Made by a program: the position numbers and the translations under genes. DNA of 64,000 nt from Mesorhizobium sp. L-2-11. GTDB taxonomy: Bacteria > Pseudomonadota > Alphaproteobacteria > Rhizobiales > Rhizobiaceae. The DNA lies in contig NZ_AP023257.1 of assembly GCF_016756595.1 (NCBI RefSeq), positions 806,001-870,000 on the forward strand, in the 5' to 3' direction. The stretch's first letter is position 1, and each line of letters opens with the position of its first letter. Below the pieces are notes generated by a model, which had not been told where the DNA came from, ran no database searches, and worked only from the letters and a program-made list of their open reading frames with translations. Below, piece by piece: positions 27,769 to 36,423 of the stretch.

Positions 27769-28839
27769 CTAGAGCGCCGGCACGTCCCAGACTTCGCCGG
27801 GACGCAGGGCGCGAAAGCGGTCTTGCGGGACGCCTTGATCGACGAGCGCCTCGCACAGCTTTCTTGCCGGCTCGTCGATCGGCTCGTTGGTGAGCCGGAA
27901 CGTGCCCCAATGGCAGCCGGCGGCATAGGCGGCGTTGCACAACAGCATGCCTTGCACCGCCTCTTCCGGGTTCTGGTGGTGTGGCGCCATGAACCAGCGC
28001 GGCTCGTAGGCGCCGATCGGCAGGATGGCGAGGCGGAAGCCGCCGTGCCTTTCGGCCATCAGCCGGTAGTTGATGCCGTCATGGAAACCGGTGTCGCCGG
28101 CGAAATAGACCTTTCCGCCCGGCGTCTCGACCACAAAACCCGCCCACAGCGCCATGCGCCGGTCGCGGGTGCCGCGCGCCGACCAGTGGTGCACCGGCTC
28201 GACATGGACGGCGACGTCGTTGCCGATCTCGACCCGCTCACCCCAGTCATGCACGGAAAGCCGCATGCCGGGAACGCCAGCGTCGATGATGGCGTCGTTG
28301 CCGAGCGGCGTCAGCACCAGCGGGTCGTGCTTTGTCTTCAGCCGCTTCAACGTGGCGAGGTCGAGATGATCGTAGTGGTTGTGGCTGACCAACACGAGGT
28401 CGATCGGCGGCAGGCTGGAGAAGGCGATGCCCGGCGGATTGACCCGTTTCGGCCCGGCAAAGGGGAGCGGCGAGGCGGGCTGCGACCACACCGGGTCGGT
28501 AAGGATATTCAGGCCGGCTGTCTGGATGAGAAGCGAGGAATGGCCGACCATGGTCAGCCTCAGCCCGGAGCCGTCGATCCGCTTGGCCGGTGTCGCCTGG
28601 CGAAACGGACTCGGAACCGCCGTTGGCCATTTCGAGCGTTCGCCGCCCAACTGCCACTTCAAAAGATCGGAAAAGCGGGCAGGCGGCTTGCCGTTGGGAT
28701 TGAAGAACAAGGTGCCGTCGAAATGATCGCTAGGCGGCCCGCTATAGTAGCGGTTGGCCACCCTTTTCCTCGCAGCCAAGATTTCGCCTCCGGCAAGGTT
28801 CGGTTTCATCAGAGATAGGACCGAAGCGGATTGGCGCAA
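27769..28839 (-). CDS. MBL-fold metallo-hydrolase, NAPE-PLD/UlaG-like
   Basis: A 356-residue metallo-beta-lactamase-fold hydrolase. The zinc motif HNHYDH is at residues 153–158. Conserved GHSSLLIQTAGLNILTDPVWS precedes it, and VHVEPVHHWSARG…, YFAGDTGFHDG and PIGAYEPRWFMAPHHQNPEEA follow, as in N-acyl-phosphatidylethanolamine phospholipase D relatives. Membrane lipid hydrolysis is possible, but family members vary. The start is uncertain: residue 11 (28809) is also plausible. A gap of 222 bp to the Omp19-like gene contains a CtrA-type half-site. Confidence 0.88.
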   Translation of the reverse strand: MRQSASVLSLMKPNLAGGEILAARKRVANRYYSGPPSDHFDGTLFFNPNGKPPARFSDLLKWQLGGERSKWPTAVPSPFRQATPAKRIDGSGLRLTMVGHSSLLIQTAGLNILTDPVWSQPASPLPFAGPKRVNPPGIAFSSLPPIDLVLVSHNHYDHLDLATLKRLKTKHDPLVLTPLGNDAIIDAGVPGMRLSVHDWGERVEIGNDVAVHVEPVHHWSARGTRDRRMALWAGFVVETPGGKVYFAGDTGFHDGINYRLMAERHGGFRLAILPIGAYEPRWFMAPHHQNPEEAVQGMLLCNAAYAAGCHWGTFRLTNEPIDEPARKLCEALVDQGVPQDRFRALRPGEVWDVPAL

Positions 28840-28965
28840 GCATTGGCGGCCGGACGCCCGGTGCAGGCCAACCGCGGCGCAGTCCCGGGTCAGACCCCTT
28901 GGGCAGGTTTTCAGGCGGCACGCATTTGTGGCAAAGTTGCAACAGGTGCCGCCGCAAATGTTAAT

Positions 28966-28973
28966 TTAACCAT
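28966..28973 (+). promoter_or_regulatory. CtrA-type 8-mer (TTAACCAT) upstream of the Omp19-like gene
   Basis: TTAACCAT, the CtrA half-site word reported for alphaproteobacteria, lies 89 bp upstream of the lipoprotein start and is preceded by GTTAAT. Single 8-mers occur by chance, so this is weak evidence. Confidence 0.3.
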
Positions 28974-29061
28974 AGAGGGTTGAAATTTTGCCACCTTCTC
29001 CGTCTTGGTAAAGGGGATATTGTGCGGACGGCAGCCCAGCCGGATCCGACGGAGGTTTGAA

Positions 29062-29604
29062 ATGAATTTTTCGAAAACCGGTTTGCTGGCCGTATCGCTG
29101 GCCGCGCTGTTTGCGAGCGGCTGTTCAACGTCACGGTTCTCCTCCATGGACCAGCAGCCGGCGCCGCTGCAAGCCGCACCCTCCGGCACGGTGACCGCCA
29201 ACCAGCTGCCGCCGCCGGCCTCGCCCGGCACGGCCGACCCGTCGAAATTTCCGACGGCGCCGCAAGACGCGCCCCAGGTCGCCTCGCTGCCGCCGGACGG
29301 AACGGCTCCGGCAGGAGCCCCGGATCTCACCGCGTCCAGCGTCGCCGGCGTGTGGAAGGCCAGCGTGTCCGGCCAGAGCTGCCAGGTGGCGACGCCGCAG
29401 ACCAAATTCGGCGCCGGCTATCGGGCGGGGCCGCTGCATTGCCCGGCGCCGATCAACGGCATCAAATCCTGGAACGTCTCCGGCAAGCAGTTGACGCTGT
29501 ACGATGAGAATGGCGGCACGCTGGCACGGCTCTATTCCTCGGGCGGCGAGAAATTCGACGGCCAGACTTCCAACGGCCTGCCGATCTCGCTGACAAGAGG
29601 CTGA
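29062..29604 (+). CDS. Outer-membrane lipoprotein of the Omp19 / AprI–Inh protease-inhibitor family
   Basis: A 180-residue lipoprotein: signal peptide with lipobox ASGC (Cys21), a Pro/Ala-rich linker to about residue 90, then an Inh-type beta-barrel. The barrel is SVAGVWKASVSGQSCQVATPQTKFGAGYRAGPLHCPAPINGIKSWNVSGKQLTLYDENGG. This closely follows Brucella Omp19 as I recall it, a surface lipoprotein that inhibits proteases. Two cysteines would form the Inh disulphide. The start at 29062 is set by a perfect GGAGG 6 bp upstream. It is probably monocistronic. Confidence 0.9.
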   Translation: MNFSKTGLLAVSLAALFASGCSTSRFSSMDQQPAPLQAAPSGTVTANQLPPPASPGTADPSKFPTAPQDAPQVASLPPDGTAPAGAPDLTASSVAGVWKASVSGQSCQVATPQTKFGAGYRAGPLHCPAPINGIKSWNVSGKQLTLYDENGGTLARLYSSGGEKFDGQTSNGLPISLTRG

Positions 29605-29613
29605 CCCGCCCGC

Positions 29614-29735
29614 CCTTATTGTTTTTACGCGATTCCGGGCCGAAAACCGCTACACGCTTTCTCCGGAATTGCTCTCTTTTGTTTTTACGCAATTCCGGAC
29701 AGAAAACCGCTAAACACTTTTCTTGGAATTGCTCC
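29614..29735. repeat. Tandem pair of ~60-bp intergenic repeats
   Basis: Two direct copies (about 29616–29674 and 29677–29735) share TTGTTTTTACGC-ATTCCGG, GAAAACCGCTA, AC-CTTT and GGAATTGCTC. Each copy carries GATTCCGG/CCGGAATT-type arms, so each can fold. They sit between the Omp19-like gene and zapE. They contain no open frame. Confidence 0.8.
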
Positions 29736-29750
29736 GGAACGACGTGACCG

Positions 29751-30947
29751 ATGCATCTGCGTGACGGCCTTCAGACCCATGCGACCGTCCGGCAGCGTTA
29801 CGACCATTGGGTCGATACGGGCGTGATCGACCGCGATCGGGCGCAGGAGCGGGTCGTCGCGGCACTCGACCGGCTGATCGACGAGATTTCGGCAAAACGG
29901 CTGGCGCACAAATCGAGTGCGCTGGGCTGGCTGTTCGCTCGCAAACGTGAGACGCGCGAGGCGGTCAAGGGCCTCTATATCCACGGCGGCGTCGGCCGCG
30001 GCAAGACCATGCTGATGGACATGTTCTTCGAGCTGGTGCCGGTCAGGCGCAAGCGCCGTGTGCACTTCAATGACTTCATGGCCGATGTGCAGGACCGCAT
30101 CCAAAAGCACCGGCAGGCGCGCAAAGACGGCATCGTCAGGGAAGACGACCCGATCGCGCCGGTGGCCCGCGCGTTGGCCGAGGAAGCCTGGGTGCTGTGC
30201 TTCGACGAGTTTTCCGTCACTGACATCGCCGATGCCATGATCCTGTCGCGGCTGTTCTCGGCGCTGTTTGCCAACGGCGTCGTGCTGGTAGCCACGTCCA
30301 ATGTCGCGCCGCAGGATCTCTACAAGGACGGTTTGAACCGCAAGCTTTTCCTGCCCTTCATCGGCATCCTGGAGCGGCATGCGCAGGTGATTGCCCTCGA
30401 TGCCGACAAGGACTATCGGCTGGACAAGCTCAACCGCCTGCCGGTCTATGTCACCCCTGCCGATGCCGCCGCCGATGCTGTCCTCGACGAGGCCTGGAAA
30501 GTGATGACGCATGGCAGGCCGACGCCGGCGACGGCGCTGACGGTAAAGGGCCGGCAGGTCGTCGTGCCGCGCGCCGCCGGCGACGCGGCGCGGTTTTCCT
30601 TTGCCGATCTCTGCGAAAACCCGCTCGGCGCCCGCGATTTCCTGGCGATTGCCAGCCGCTTCTCGACCGTCTTAATCGATCATGTGCCGGTGCTTGGCGA
30701 AGGCATGCGCAACGAGGCGAAGCGCTTTATCCTGCTGATCGACACGCTCTACGACCATCATGTGCGGCTGGTGGTGAGTGCGGCCGCACCGCCAGCGGAG
30801 CTTTATACGGCCAAGCGTGGCAACGAGGTCTTCGAGTTCGAGCGCACTGCGTCGCGGCTGATCGAGATGCAGAGCCACGAATGGCTGGAAGACTGGGTGG
30901 AGAGGCAGAAGGCGACGCTGACCGAAGCGCAGCAGGCTCGGGCCTGA
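29751..30947 (+). CDS. zapE: Cell division protein ZapE (AFG1-like ATPase)
   Basis: A 398-residue P-loop ATPase that associates with FtsZ at late division stages. Walker A is GGVGRGKT (residues 79–86) and Walker B is in VLCFDEFSVTDIADAMIL. The sensor region LVATSNVAPQDLYKDGLNR and the C-terminal IDTLYDHHVRLVVSAAAPPAELY are family hallmarks. It lies upstream of mdh, a neighbourhood I recall as common in rhizobia. Confidence 0.94.
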   Translation: MHLRDGLQTHATVRQRYDHWVDTGVIDRDRAQERVVAALDRLIDEISAKRLAHKSSALGWLFARKRETREAVKGLYIHGGVGRGKTMLMDMFFELVPVRRKRRVHFNDFMADVQDRIQKHRQARKDGIVREDDPIAPVARALAEEAWVLCFDEFSVTDIADAMILSRLFSALFANGVVLVATSNVAPQDLYKDGLNRKLFLPFIGILERHAQVIALDADKDYRLDKLNRLPVYVTPADAAADAVLDEAWKVMTHGRPTPATALTVKGRQVVVPRAAGDAARFSFADLCENPLGARDFLAIASRFSTVLIDHVPVLGEGMRNEAKRFILLIDTLYDHHVRLVVSAAAPPAELYTAKRGNEVFEFERTASRLIEMQSHEWLEDWVERQKATLTEAQQARA

Positions 30948-30976
30948 AGATAGTCTCCGGAACGTCGCGATCCTTC

Positions 30977-31136
30977 GCGCCCCCCTCTGTCCTGCCGGAC
31001 ATCTCCCCCACAAGTGGGGAGATCGGCCGTCATCCCTGCCTTCGCCAATCTCCTGCGTGGCAGGCGTGAACGGAGCGTCGAAGTTGCCGATCTCCCCCCA
31101 TGTGGGGGAGATGTCCGGCAGGACAGAGGGGGGCGC
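30977..31136. repeat. Palindromic intergenic repeat, intact copy
   Basis: A ~160-bp inverted repeat. The left arm is GCGCCCCCCTCTGTCCTGCC plus GGACATCTCCCCCAC–GTGGGGAGATCGGC; the right arm is its near-perfect complement ending GACAGAGGGGGGCGC. Arms are about 50 bp with a ~58-bp middle. It separates zapE from the convergent acetyltransferase and could end transcription both ways. Confidence 0.88.
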
Positions 31137-31150
31137 TGTCCCGCCGGCGC

Positions 31151-31579
31151 CTATAGTAGATACACATACATCACGAACGCCTCCGCAGGCCCGTGCGGCT
31201 CCTTGCGCGACTCATAAAGCGCCTGGGCCGCCACGTTGTCCGGCTCGGTGCCGACCCAAGCCTCCTCGCAGCCATGCTCGCGGCCGAGTTCAAACATGGC
31301 GTCGAGCATCTTCGTCGCTATGCCCTGGCGCTGGAAGGCCGGCGCCACGCCGACTTCATCAATGTAGAGTTCGCTCACCTTGTCCGGGTGGCGGTGGATG
31401 ACGGCCGCGCATTGGCCGACGACTATGCCATCGGCCAATGCCACGATCATGAAATGACCTGATGAGGCGAGATAGGCGGCGAGCCGATCCAGACTGACGG
31501 GTTCATCGAACACATCTTCGGCGATCCGCATCACAAGGGCGTCATCGCCGGGGGACAGCCTTCTTATCTCCATCTTCAT
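31151..31579 (-). CDS. GNAT acetyltransferase, AAC(3)-I/AAC(6′)-like
   Basis: A 142-residue GNAT enzyme: IRRLSPGDDALVMRIAEDVFDEPVSLDRLAAYLASSGHFMIVALADG, then LYIDEVGVAPAFQRQGIATKMLDAMFELGREHGCEEAWVGTEPDNVAAQALYES. The acetyl-CoA loop is QRQGIA. The layout follows the aminoglycoside 3-N-acetyltransferase I group, but chromosomal relatives commonly have other substrates, so a resistance role is not claimed. The start at 31579 is taken; an extension into mdh is rejected. A 201-bp divergent gap to mdh contains AT-rich promoter-like DNA, including TTGACG at 31611. Confidence 0.82.
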   Translation of the reverse strand: MKMEIRRLSPGDDALVMRIAEDVFDEPVSLDRLAAYLASSGHFMIVALADGIVVGQCAAVIHRHPDKVSELYIDEVGVAPAFQRQGIATKMLDAMFELGREHGCEEAWVGTEPDNVAAQALYESRKEPHGPAEAFVMYVYLL

Positions 31580-31669
31580 TGCGTAACTTTCCCAAGTCGG
31601 CTCACAAACTTTGACGTTTACGTAAATCCCAAACCATCTAACCGATTGAAAAATCTCACTCCAAAATAA

Positions 31670-32749
<1,080 letters not shown>

Positions 32750-32780
32750 TCTTGCAGCAAGTGACCCGGAGATATCCAGC

Positions 32781-33974
32781 ATGAACATCCATGAATATCA
32801 GGGCAAGGCGCTGCTGAAGGGCTTTGGCGCACCGGTGGCCGAGGGCGTGCCGGTGTTCAGGGCAAGCGAGGCGGAAGCTGCCGCCAAGGCGCTGCCCGGC
32901 CCGCTCTATGTGGTGAAAAGCCAGATCCATGCCGGCGGCCGCGGCAAGGGCAAGTTTAGGGAGCTCGGTCCCGAGGCCAAGGGCGGTGTGCGGCTGGCGA
33001 AATCGGTGGCCGAGGTCGTCGCCAACGCCAACGAGATGCTCGGCAACACGCTGGTCACCAAGCAGACCGGTCCGGCCGGCAAGCAGGTCAACCGCCTCTA
33101 CATCGAGGACGGCGCCGACATCGAGCGCGAGCTCTATCTGTCGCTGCTGGTCGATCGCTCCGTCGGCCGCATCGCCTTCGTCGTTTCGACCGAGGGCGGC
33201 ATGGACATCGAGGCGGTCGCCCACGACACGCCGGAAAAGATCATCACCGTCGCGATTGACCCGGAAAAAGGCATGACGGCGGATGATTTGAACGAACTCA
33301 ACGGCGCGCTGAAGCTCGACGGCGAGGCGGCCAAGGACGGCGAGACGCTGTTTCCGATCCTTTACAAAGCCTTCGTCGAAAAGGACATGAGCCTGCTCGA
33401 GGTCAATCCGCTGATCGTCATGAGGAATGGCCGGCTGCGCGTGCTCGACGCAAAAGTGTCGTTCGACAACAACGCGCTGTTCCGCCATCCCGACGTGATG
33501 GAGCTGCGCGACATCACCGAAGAGGACGAGAAGGAGATCGAGGCGTCGAAATACGACCTCGCTTATGTCGCGCTCGACGGCAATATCGGGTGCATGGTCA
33601 ATGGCGCCGGGCTCGCCATGGCGACGATGGACATCATCAAGCTCTACGGCGCCGAGCCCGCCAACTTCCTCGACGTCGGCGGCGGCGCGTCCAAGGAGAA
33701 GGTGACGGCGGCGTTCAAGATCATCACCAGGGATCCGGCGGTCAAAGGCATCCTGATCAACATCTTTGGCGGCATCATGAAGTGCGACATCATCGCCGAG
33801 GGCGTTATCGCGGCTGTCAAGGAAGTCGGGCTGCAAGTGCCGCTGGTGGTGCGGCTGGAAGGCACCAATGCTGAGCTCGGCAAGAAGATCATCAACGACA
33901 GCGGGCTCAACGTCGTCTCGGCCGACGACCTCGACGATGCAGCCAAGAAAATCGTGGCGGCAATGAAGGGCTGA
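32781..33974 (+). CDS. sucC: Succinyl-CoA synthetase beta subunit (ADP-forming)
   Basis: ATP-grasp subunit of 397 residues that couples succinyl-CoA cleavage to ATP formation. It begins [22 protein letters not shown] and contains [16 protein letters not shown] (nucleotide-binding loop), LLEVNPLIV, and the C-terminal [16 protein letters not shown] motif. Normally sucD follows within a few bases; here four small genes (33986–35356) intervene. An upstream in-frame extension lies in mdh and is rejected. Confidence 0.97.
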   Translation: MNIHEYQGKALLKGFGAPVAEGVPVFRASEAEAAAKALPGPLYVVKSQIHAGGRGKGKFRELGPEAKGGVRLAKSVAEVVANANEMLGNTLVTKQTGPAGKQVNRLYIEDGADIERELYLSLLVDRSVGRIAFVVSTEGGMDIEAVAHDTPEKIITVAIDPEKGMTADDLNELNGALKLDGEAAKDGETLFPILYKAFVEKDMSLLEVNPLIVMRNGRLRVLDAKVSFDNNALFRHPDVMELRDITEEDEKEIEASKYDLAYVALDGNIGCMVNGAGLAMATMDIIKLYGAEPANFLDVGGGASKEKVTAAFKIITRDPAVKGILINIFGGIMKCDIIAEGVIAAVKEVGLQVPLVVRLEGTNAELGKKIINDSGLNVVSADDLDDAAKKIVAAMKG

Positions 33975-33985
33975 AGGGGCAGTCG

Positions 33986-34543
33986 ATGATCTCGACCCGA
34001 CTTCTGTGTGCAATTGGACTCGGCTGCTTCGCCCTGCCGGCGCACGCGGAAGAGATTTCGGACGCAGTGGTGCTCTATAAGAATATCTGTATCGCATCAA
34101 ACGGCGATTTGGCTAAAGCGGAGCAATTGGCGATCGAGAATGGATTTTCGATCCATGATGATGATCGTGGTAGAAAGACTTTCGATCGAACGAGCACTGG
34201 AACGCTCTCGGCGCCGTTTGTCATACTCAATCCGGCAGGATCAAACGGGAACGAGTCTTTGCTCAATATCTGTAAGATCTTCGGAACCACTAATCGAATG
34301 CCAGAGTTTGATGACTACGCTCGCTCGCGGGGCTTGATCGAGGTGCCAAAGGAGGGGCTTCTTGGCGATCTGGCGGTCCTAAACTACGTTCGGGTCTACG
34401 CAAACAAGCCATGCCACGCCGCTGGGGACGGCAGCGCCGCATGCCTCGTTATCTGGACCATCTGCGACAAGCCGGTAGATGAAAAGTTCAGTGGGGTTTT
34501 TCGTTTTGGAACTCCTCCTCCATCCACAAGCATGAAGGGCTGA
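33986..34543 (+). CDS. Hypothetical secreted protein inserted between sucC and sucD
   Basis: A 185-residue protein I do not recognise. The N-terminus [23 protein letters not shown] is a clear signal peptide cleaved after AHA (about residue 20). Five or six cysteines in the mature part suggest disulphides in the periplasm. It starts 11 bp after sucC. The base composition is visibly less GC-rich than the neighbours (words such as ATAAGAATATCTGTATCGC), and codon use is less biased, which suggests recent arrival. The 3′ end lies 4 bp before the cupin start. Confidence 0.72.
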   Translation: MISTRLLCAIGLGCFALPAHAEEISDAVVLYKNICIASNGDLAKAEQLAIENGFSIHDDDRGRKTFDRTSTGTLSAPFVILNPAGSNGNESLLNICKIFGTTNRMPEFDDYARSRGLIEVPKEGLLGDLAVLNYVRVYANKPCHAAGDGSAACLVIWTICDKPVDEKFSGVFRFGTPPPSTSMKG

Positions 34544-34547
34544 TCTG

Positions 34548-34919
34548 GTGCCTCCGCACAAGATAAACCTGGTCGAGGCGGCGGATCAGAAGATCAAGAA
34601 GGTCTTCGATCCGCATATCGCCGGCGACGTCAACGATGCCCAGGTCAAGATCGCCAAGTTCGGCGAGGTCTTCGACTGGCATGCGCATGACAACGAGGAC
34701 GAAGCGTTCCTGGTGCTGCGCGGCCGCATCGCCATCGATTTCCGCGACGGCACGGTGGAACTTGGCAGCGGCGAGTTCATCGTCGTGCCGCGCGCCGTCG
34801 AGCACCGGCCGCGCTCGCTGAGCGAACAGCCGGTGGTGCTGATGTTCGAGCCGGCGACGACGCTGAACACCGGCAACGCCAAGAGCAATCTCACCGTCGC
34901 CGATCTCAAGCGGCTTTAG
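34548..34919 (+). CDS. Cupin-domain protein
   Basis: A 123-residue single-domain cupin. The first metal-binding motif is DWHAHDNEDEAFLVLRGRIAIDF (two His and a Glu), and the second part is FIVVPRAVEHRP with a His. A metal-dependent enzyme or sugar/small-molecule binding role is possible; the function is unknown. The start is GTG at 34548. It is part of the sucC–sucD insertion, but its GC content matches the chromosome. Confidence 0.8.
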   Translation: MPPHKINLVEAADQKIKKVFDPHIAGDVNDAQVKIAKFGEVFDWHAHDNEDEAFLVLRGRIAIDFRDGTVELGSGEFIVVPRAVEHRPRSLSEQPVVLMFEPATTLNTGNAKSNLTVADLKRL

Positions 34920-34941
34920 GGAGCTTGTGCAAGGAAGAGAA

Positions 34942-35172
34942 ATGAAGAACATCACTCTAGCCGTCGAAGACGAGGTTCTGGAACAGGTCAAGCAGGCGGC
35001 CGCTGAACAGGGAACGACCGTCAATGCCATGGTGCGGGAGTTTTTCGCGACAGTGGCCACGAAGCGGCGCGCCAAGGACGAGGCACGGCAGGCCCTGCTG
35101 AGGCTTGCCCGCGAGGCTTCAGGCGACATGGGCGGCAAGAAGTGGAACCGGGAAGCTCTCCATGACCGCTGA
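34942..35172 (+). CDS. VapB-type ribbon-helix-helix antitoxin
   Basis: A 76-residue protein: MKNITLAVEDEVLEQVKQAAAEQGTTVNAMVREFFATVA, a short strand then two helices, as in RHH DNA-binding antitoxins paired with PIN toxins. The C-terminal basic/acidic tail (GGKKWNREALHDR) would contact the toxin. Its last 11 bp overlap the ATG of the downstream VapC remnant, the usual vapBC layout. The start at 34942 follows GGAAGAG. A frame from 34927 is possible. Confidence 0.78.
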   Translation: MKNITLAVEDEVLEQVKQAAAEQGTTVNAMVREFFATVATKRRAKDEARQALLRLAREASGDMGGKKWNREALHDR

Positions 35173-35356
35173 GTGCTTCCTCGACACCAGCATGCTCGTC
35201 CATGCCGCCATCGGACACGATTGCAAGCGCGCGGAGTATGGCGCAATCATCGCCGCCGCCGAGCGCCTTGGCGTCAAGACACTTTACACCGAAGACCTCA
35301 ACCACGGGCAGGCCTACGGCTCCGTGGTCGCCGTCAACCCCTTCCGCACTCACTGA
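35162..35356 (+). pseudogene. Internally deleted VapC (PIN-domain) toxin
   Basis: A 64-residue remnant. It begins with the PIN start MTAECFLDTSMLVHA (first catalytic Asp at residue 8) and jumps at about residue 26 to the family's C-terminal part, GAIIAAAERLGVKTLYTEDLNHGQAYGSVVAVNPF. Intact VapC proteins have about 130–140 residues, so about 70–80 central residues are gone, including the middle acidic catalytic residues (the usual WDG Asp is replaced). The reading frame survived, so a short peptide may still be made, but nuclease activity is not expected. sucD starts 16 bp downstream. Confidence 0.75.
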
Positions 35357-35371
35357 TCAGGTCGCTAAAAA

Positions 35372-36274
35372 ATGTCCATTCTCGTCGACAAGAACACCAA
35401 GGTGCTCGTGCAGGGCCTGACCGGCAAGACCGGCACGTTCCATACCGAACAGGCGCTGGCCTATCACGGGACAAAAATGGTCGGCGGCATCCACCCGAAG
35501 AAGGGTGGCGAGACCTGGACCGGCGCCACAGGCGAGAGCCTGCCGATCTTTTCCACCGTCGCTGAAGGCAAGTCGAAGACCGGCGCCAATGCGTCTGTCG
35601 TCTATGTGCCGCCGGCGGGCGCCGCCGAGGCGATCCTGGAGGCGATCGAAGCCGAGATCCCGCTGATCATCTGCATCACCGAGGGCATCCCGGTGATCGA
35701 CATGATCAAGGTCAAGGCGCGGCTCGACCGTTCGACGTCGCGGCTCATCGGCCCCAACTGCCCCGGCGTCCTGATCCCCAACGAATGCAAGATCGGCATC
35801 ATGCCCGGCAACATCTTCCGCAAGGGCTCGGTCGGCGTTGTTTCCCGCTCGGGAACGCTTACCTATGAGGCAGTGTTCCAGACCACCAATGTCGGCCTCG
35901 GCCAAACCACCGCCGTCGGCATCGGTGGCGACCCCGTCAAAGGCACGGAGTTCATCGACGTGCTGGAGATGTTCCTCGCCGACGACGAGACCCAGTCGAT
36001 CATCATGATCGGCGAGATCGGCGGCTCGGCCGAGGAAGACGCCGCGCAGTTCCTCAAGGACGAAGCCAAGCGTGGCCGCAAGAAGCCGATGGCCGGTTTC
36101 ATCGCCGGGCGCACGGCCCCGGCCGGCCGCACCATGGGTCACGCAGGCGCGGTCATCTCCGGCGGCAAGGGCGGCGCCGAGGACAAGATCGCGGCCATGG
36201 AATCGGCCGGAATAAAGGTTTCGCCGTCGCCGGCCCGGCTCGGCACGACGCTGGTCGAGGCGATAAAGGGTTAA
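35372..36274 (+). CDS. sucD: Succinyl-CoA synthetase alpha subunit (ADP-forming)
   Basis: A 300-residue CoA-binding subunit: [46 protein letters not shown], and the phosphohistidine loop MGHAGAV with His257. It forms the enzyme with SucC. It is separated from sucC by 1.4 kb of unrelated genes. It is followed by a GTAGGG-type repeat before sucA. Confidence 0.97.
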   Translation: MSILVDKNTKVLVQGLTGKTGTFHTEQALAYHGTKMVGGIHPKKGGETWTGATGESLPIFSTVAEGKSKTGANASVVYVPPAGAAEAILEAIEAEIPLIICITEGIPVIDMIKVKARLDRSTSRLIGPNCPGVLIPNECKIGIMPGNIFRKGSVGVVSRSGTLTYEAVFQTTNVGLGQTTAVGIGGDPVKGTEFIDVLEMFLADDETQSIIMIGEIGGSAEEDAAQFLKDEAKRGRKKPMAGFIAGRTAPAGRTMGHAGAVISGGKGGAEDKIAAMESAGIKVSPSPARLGTTLVEAIKG

Positions 36275-36392
36275 GGCAGTAAGGGAGTAGGGCAGTATGG
36301 GAGTAGGGGAATAGGAAGAACGGGACGAACGATGGCAAGTGCCTGGTTTTCCCTACGGCCCTACTCCCTTACTGCCCTACTCCCCTCCAAAA
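36275..36392. repeat. GTAGGG-type repeat arrays flanking a spacer, second locus
   Basis: Just after the sucD stop, the words GGCAGTAAG, GGAGTAGGG, CAGTATGGG, AGTAGGGG repeat. After ~50 bp the complementary array occurs (CCCTACGGC, CCTACTCCC, TTACTGCCC, TACTCCCC). This is the same word family and inverted layout as 14793–14883. It lies inside the sucD–sucA gap of an apparent operon. Confidence 0.85.
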
Positions 36393-36423
36393 CAGGAGAC
36401 GGAGCGAAGCCTCCGCTGAAAAA

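Noticed and set aside
31151..31579. Call of a clinical aminoglycoside-resistance gene
   Set aside because: It shares only the GNAT layout; chromosomal context and moderate resemblance do not support a resistance assignment.
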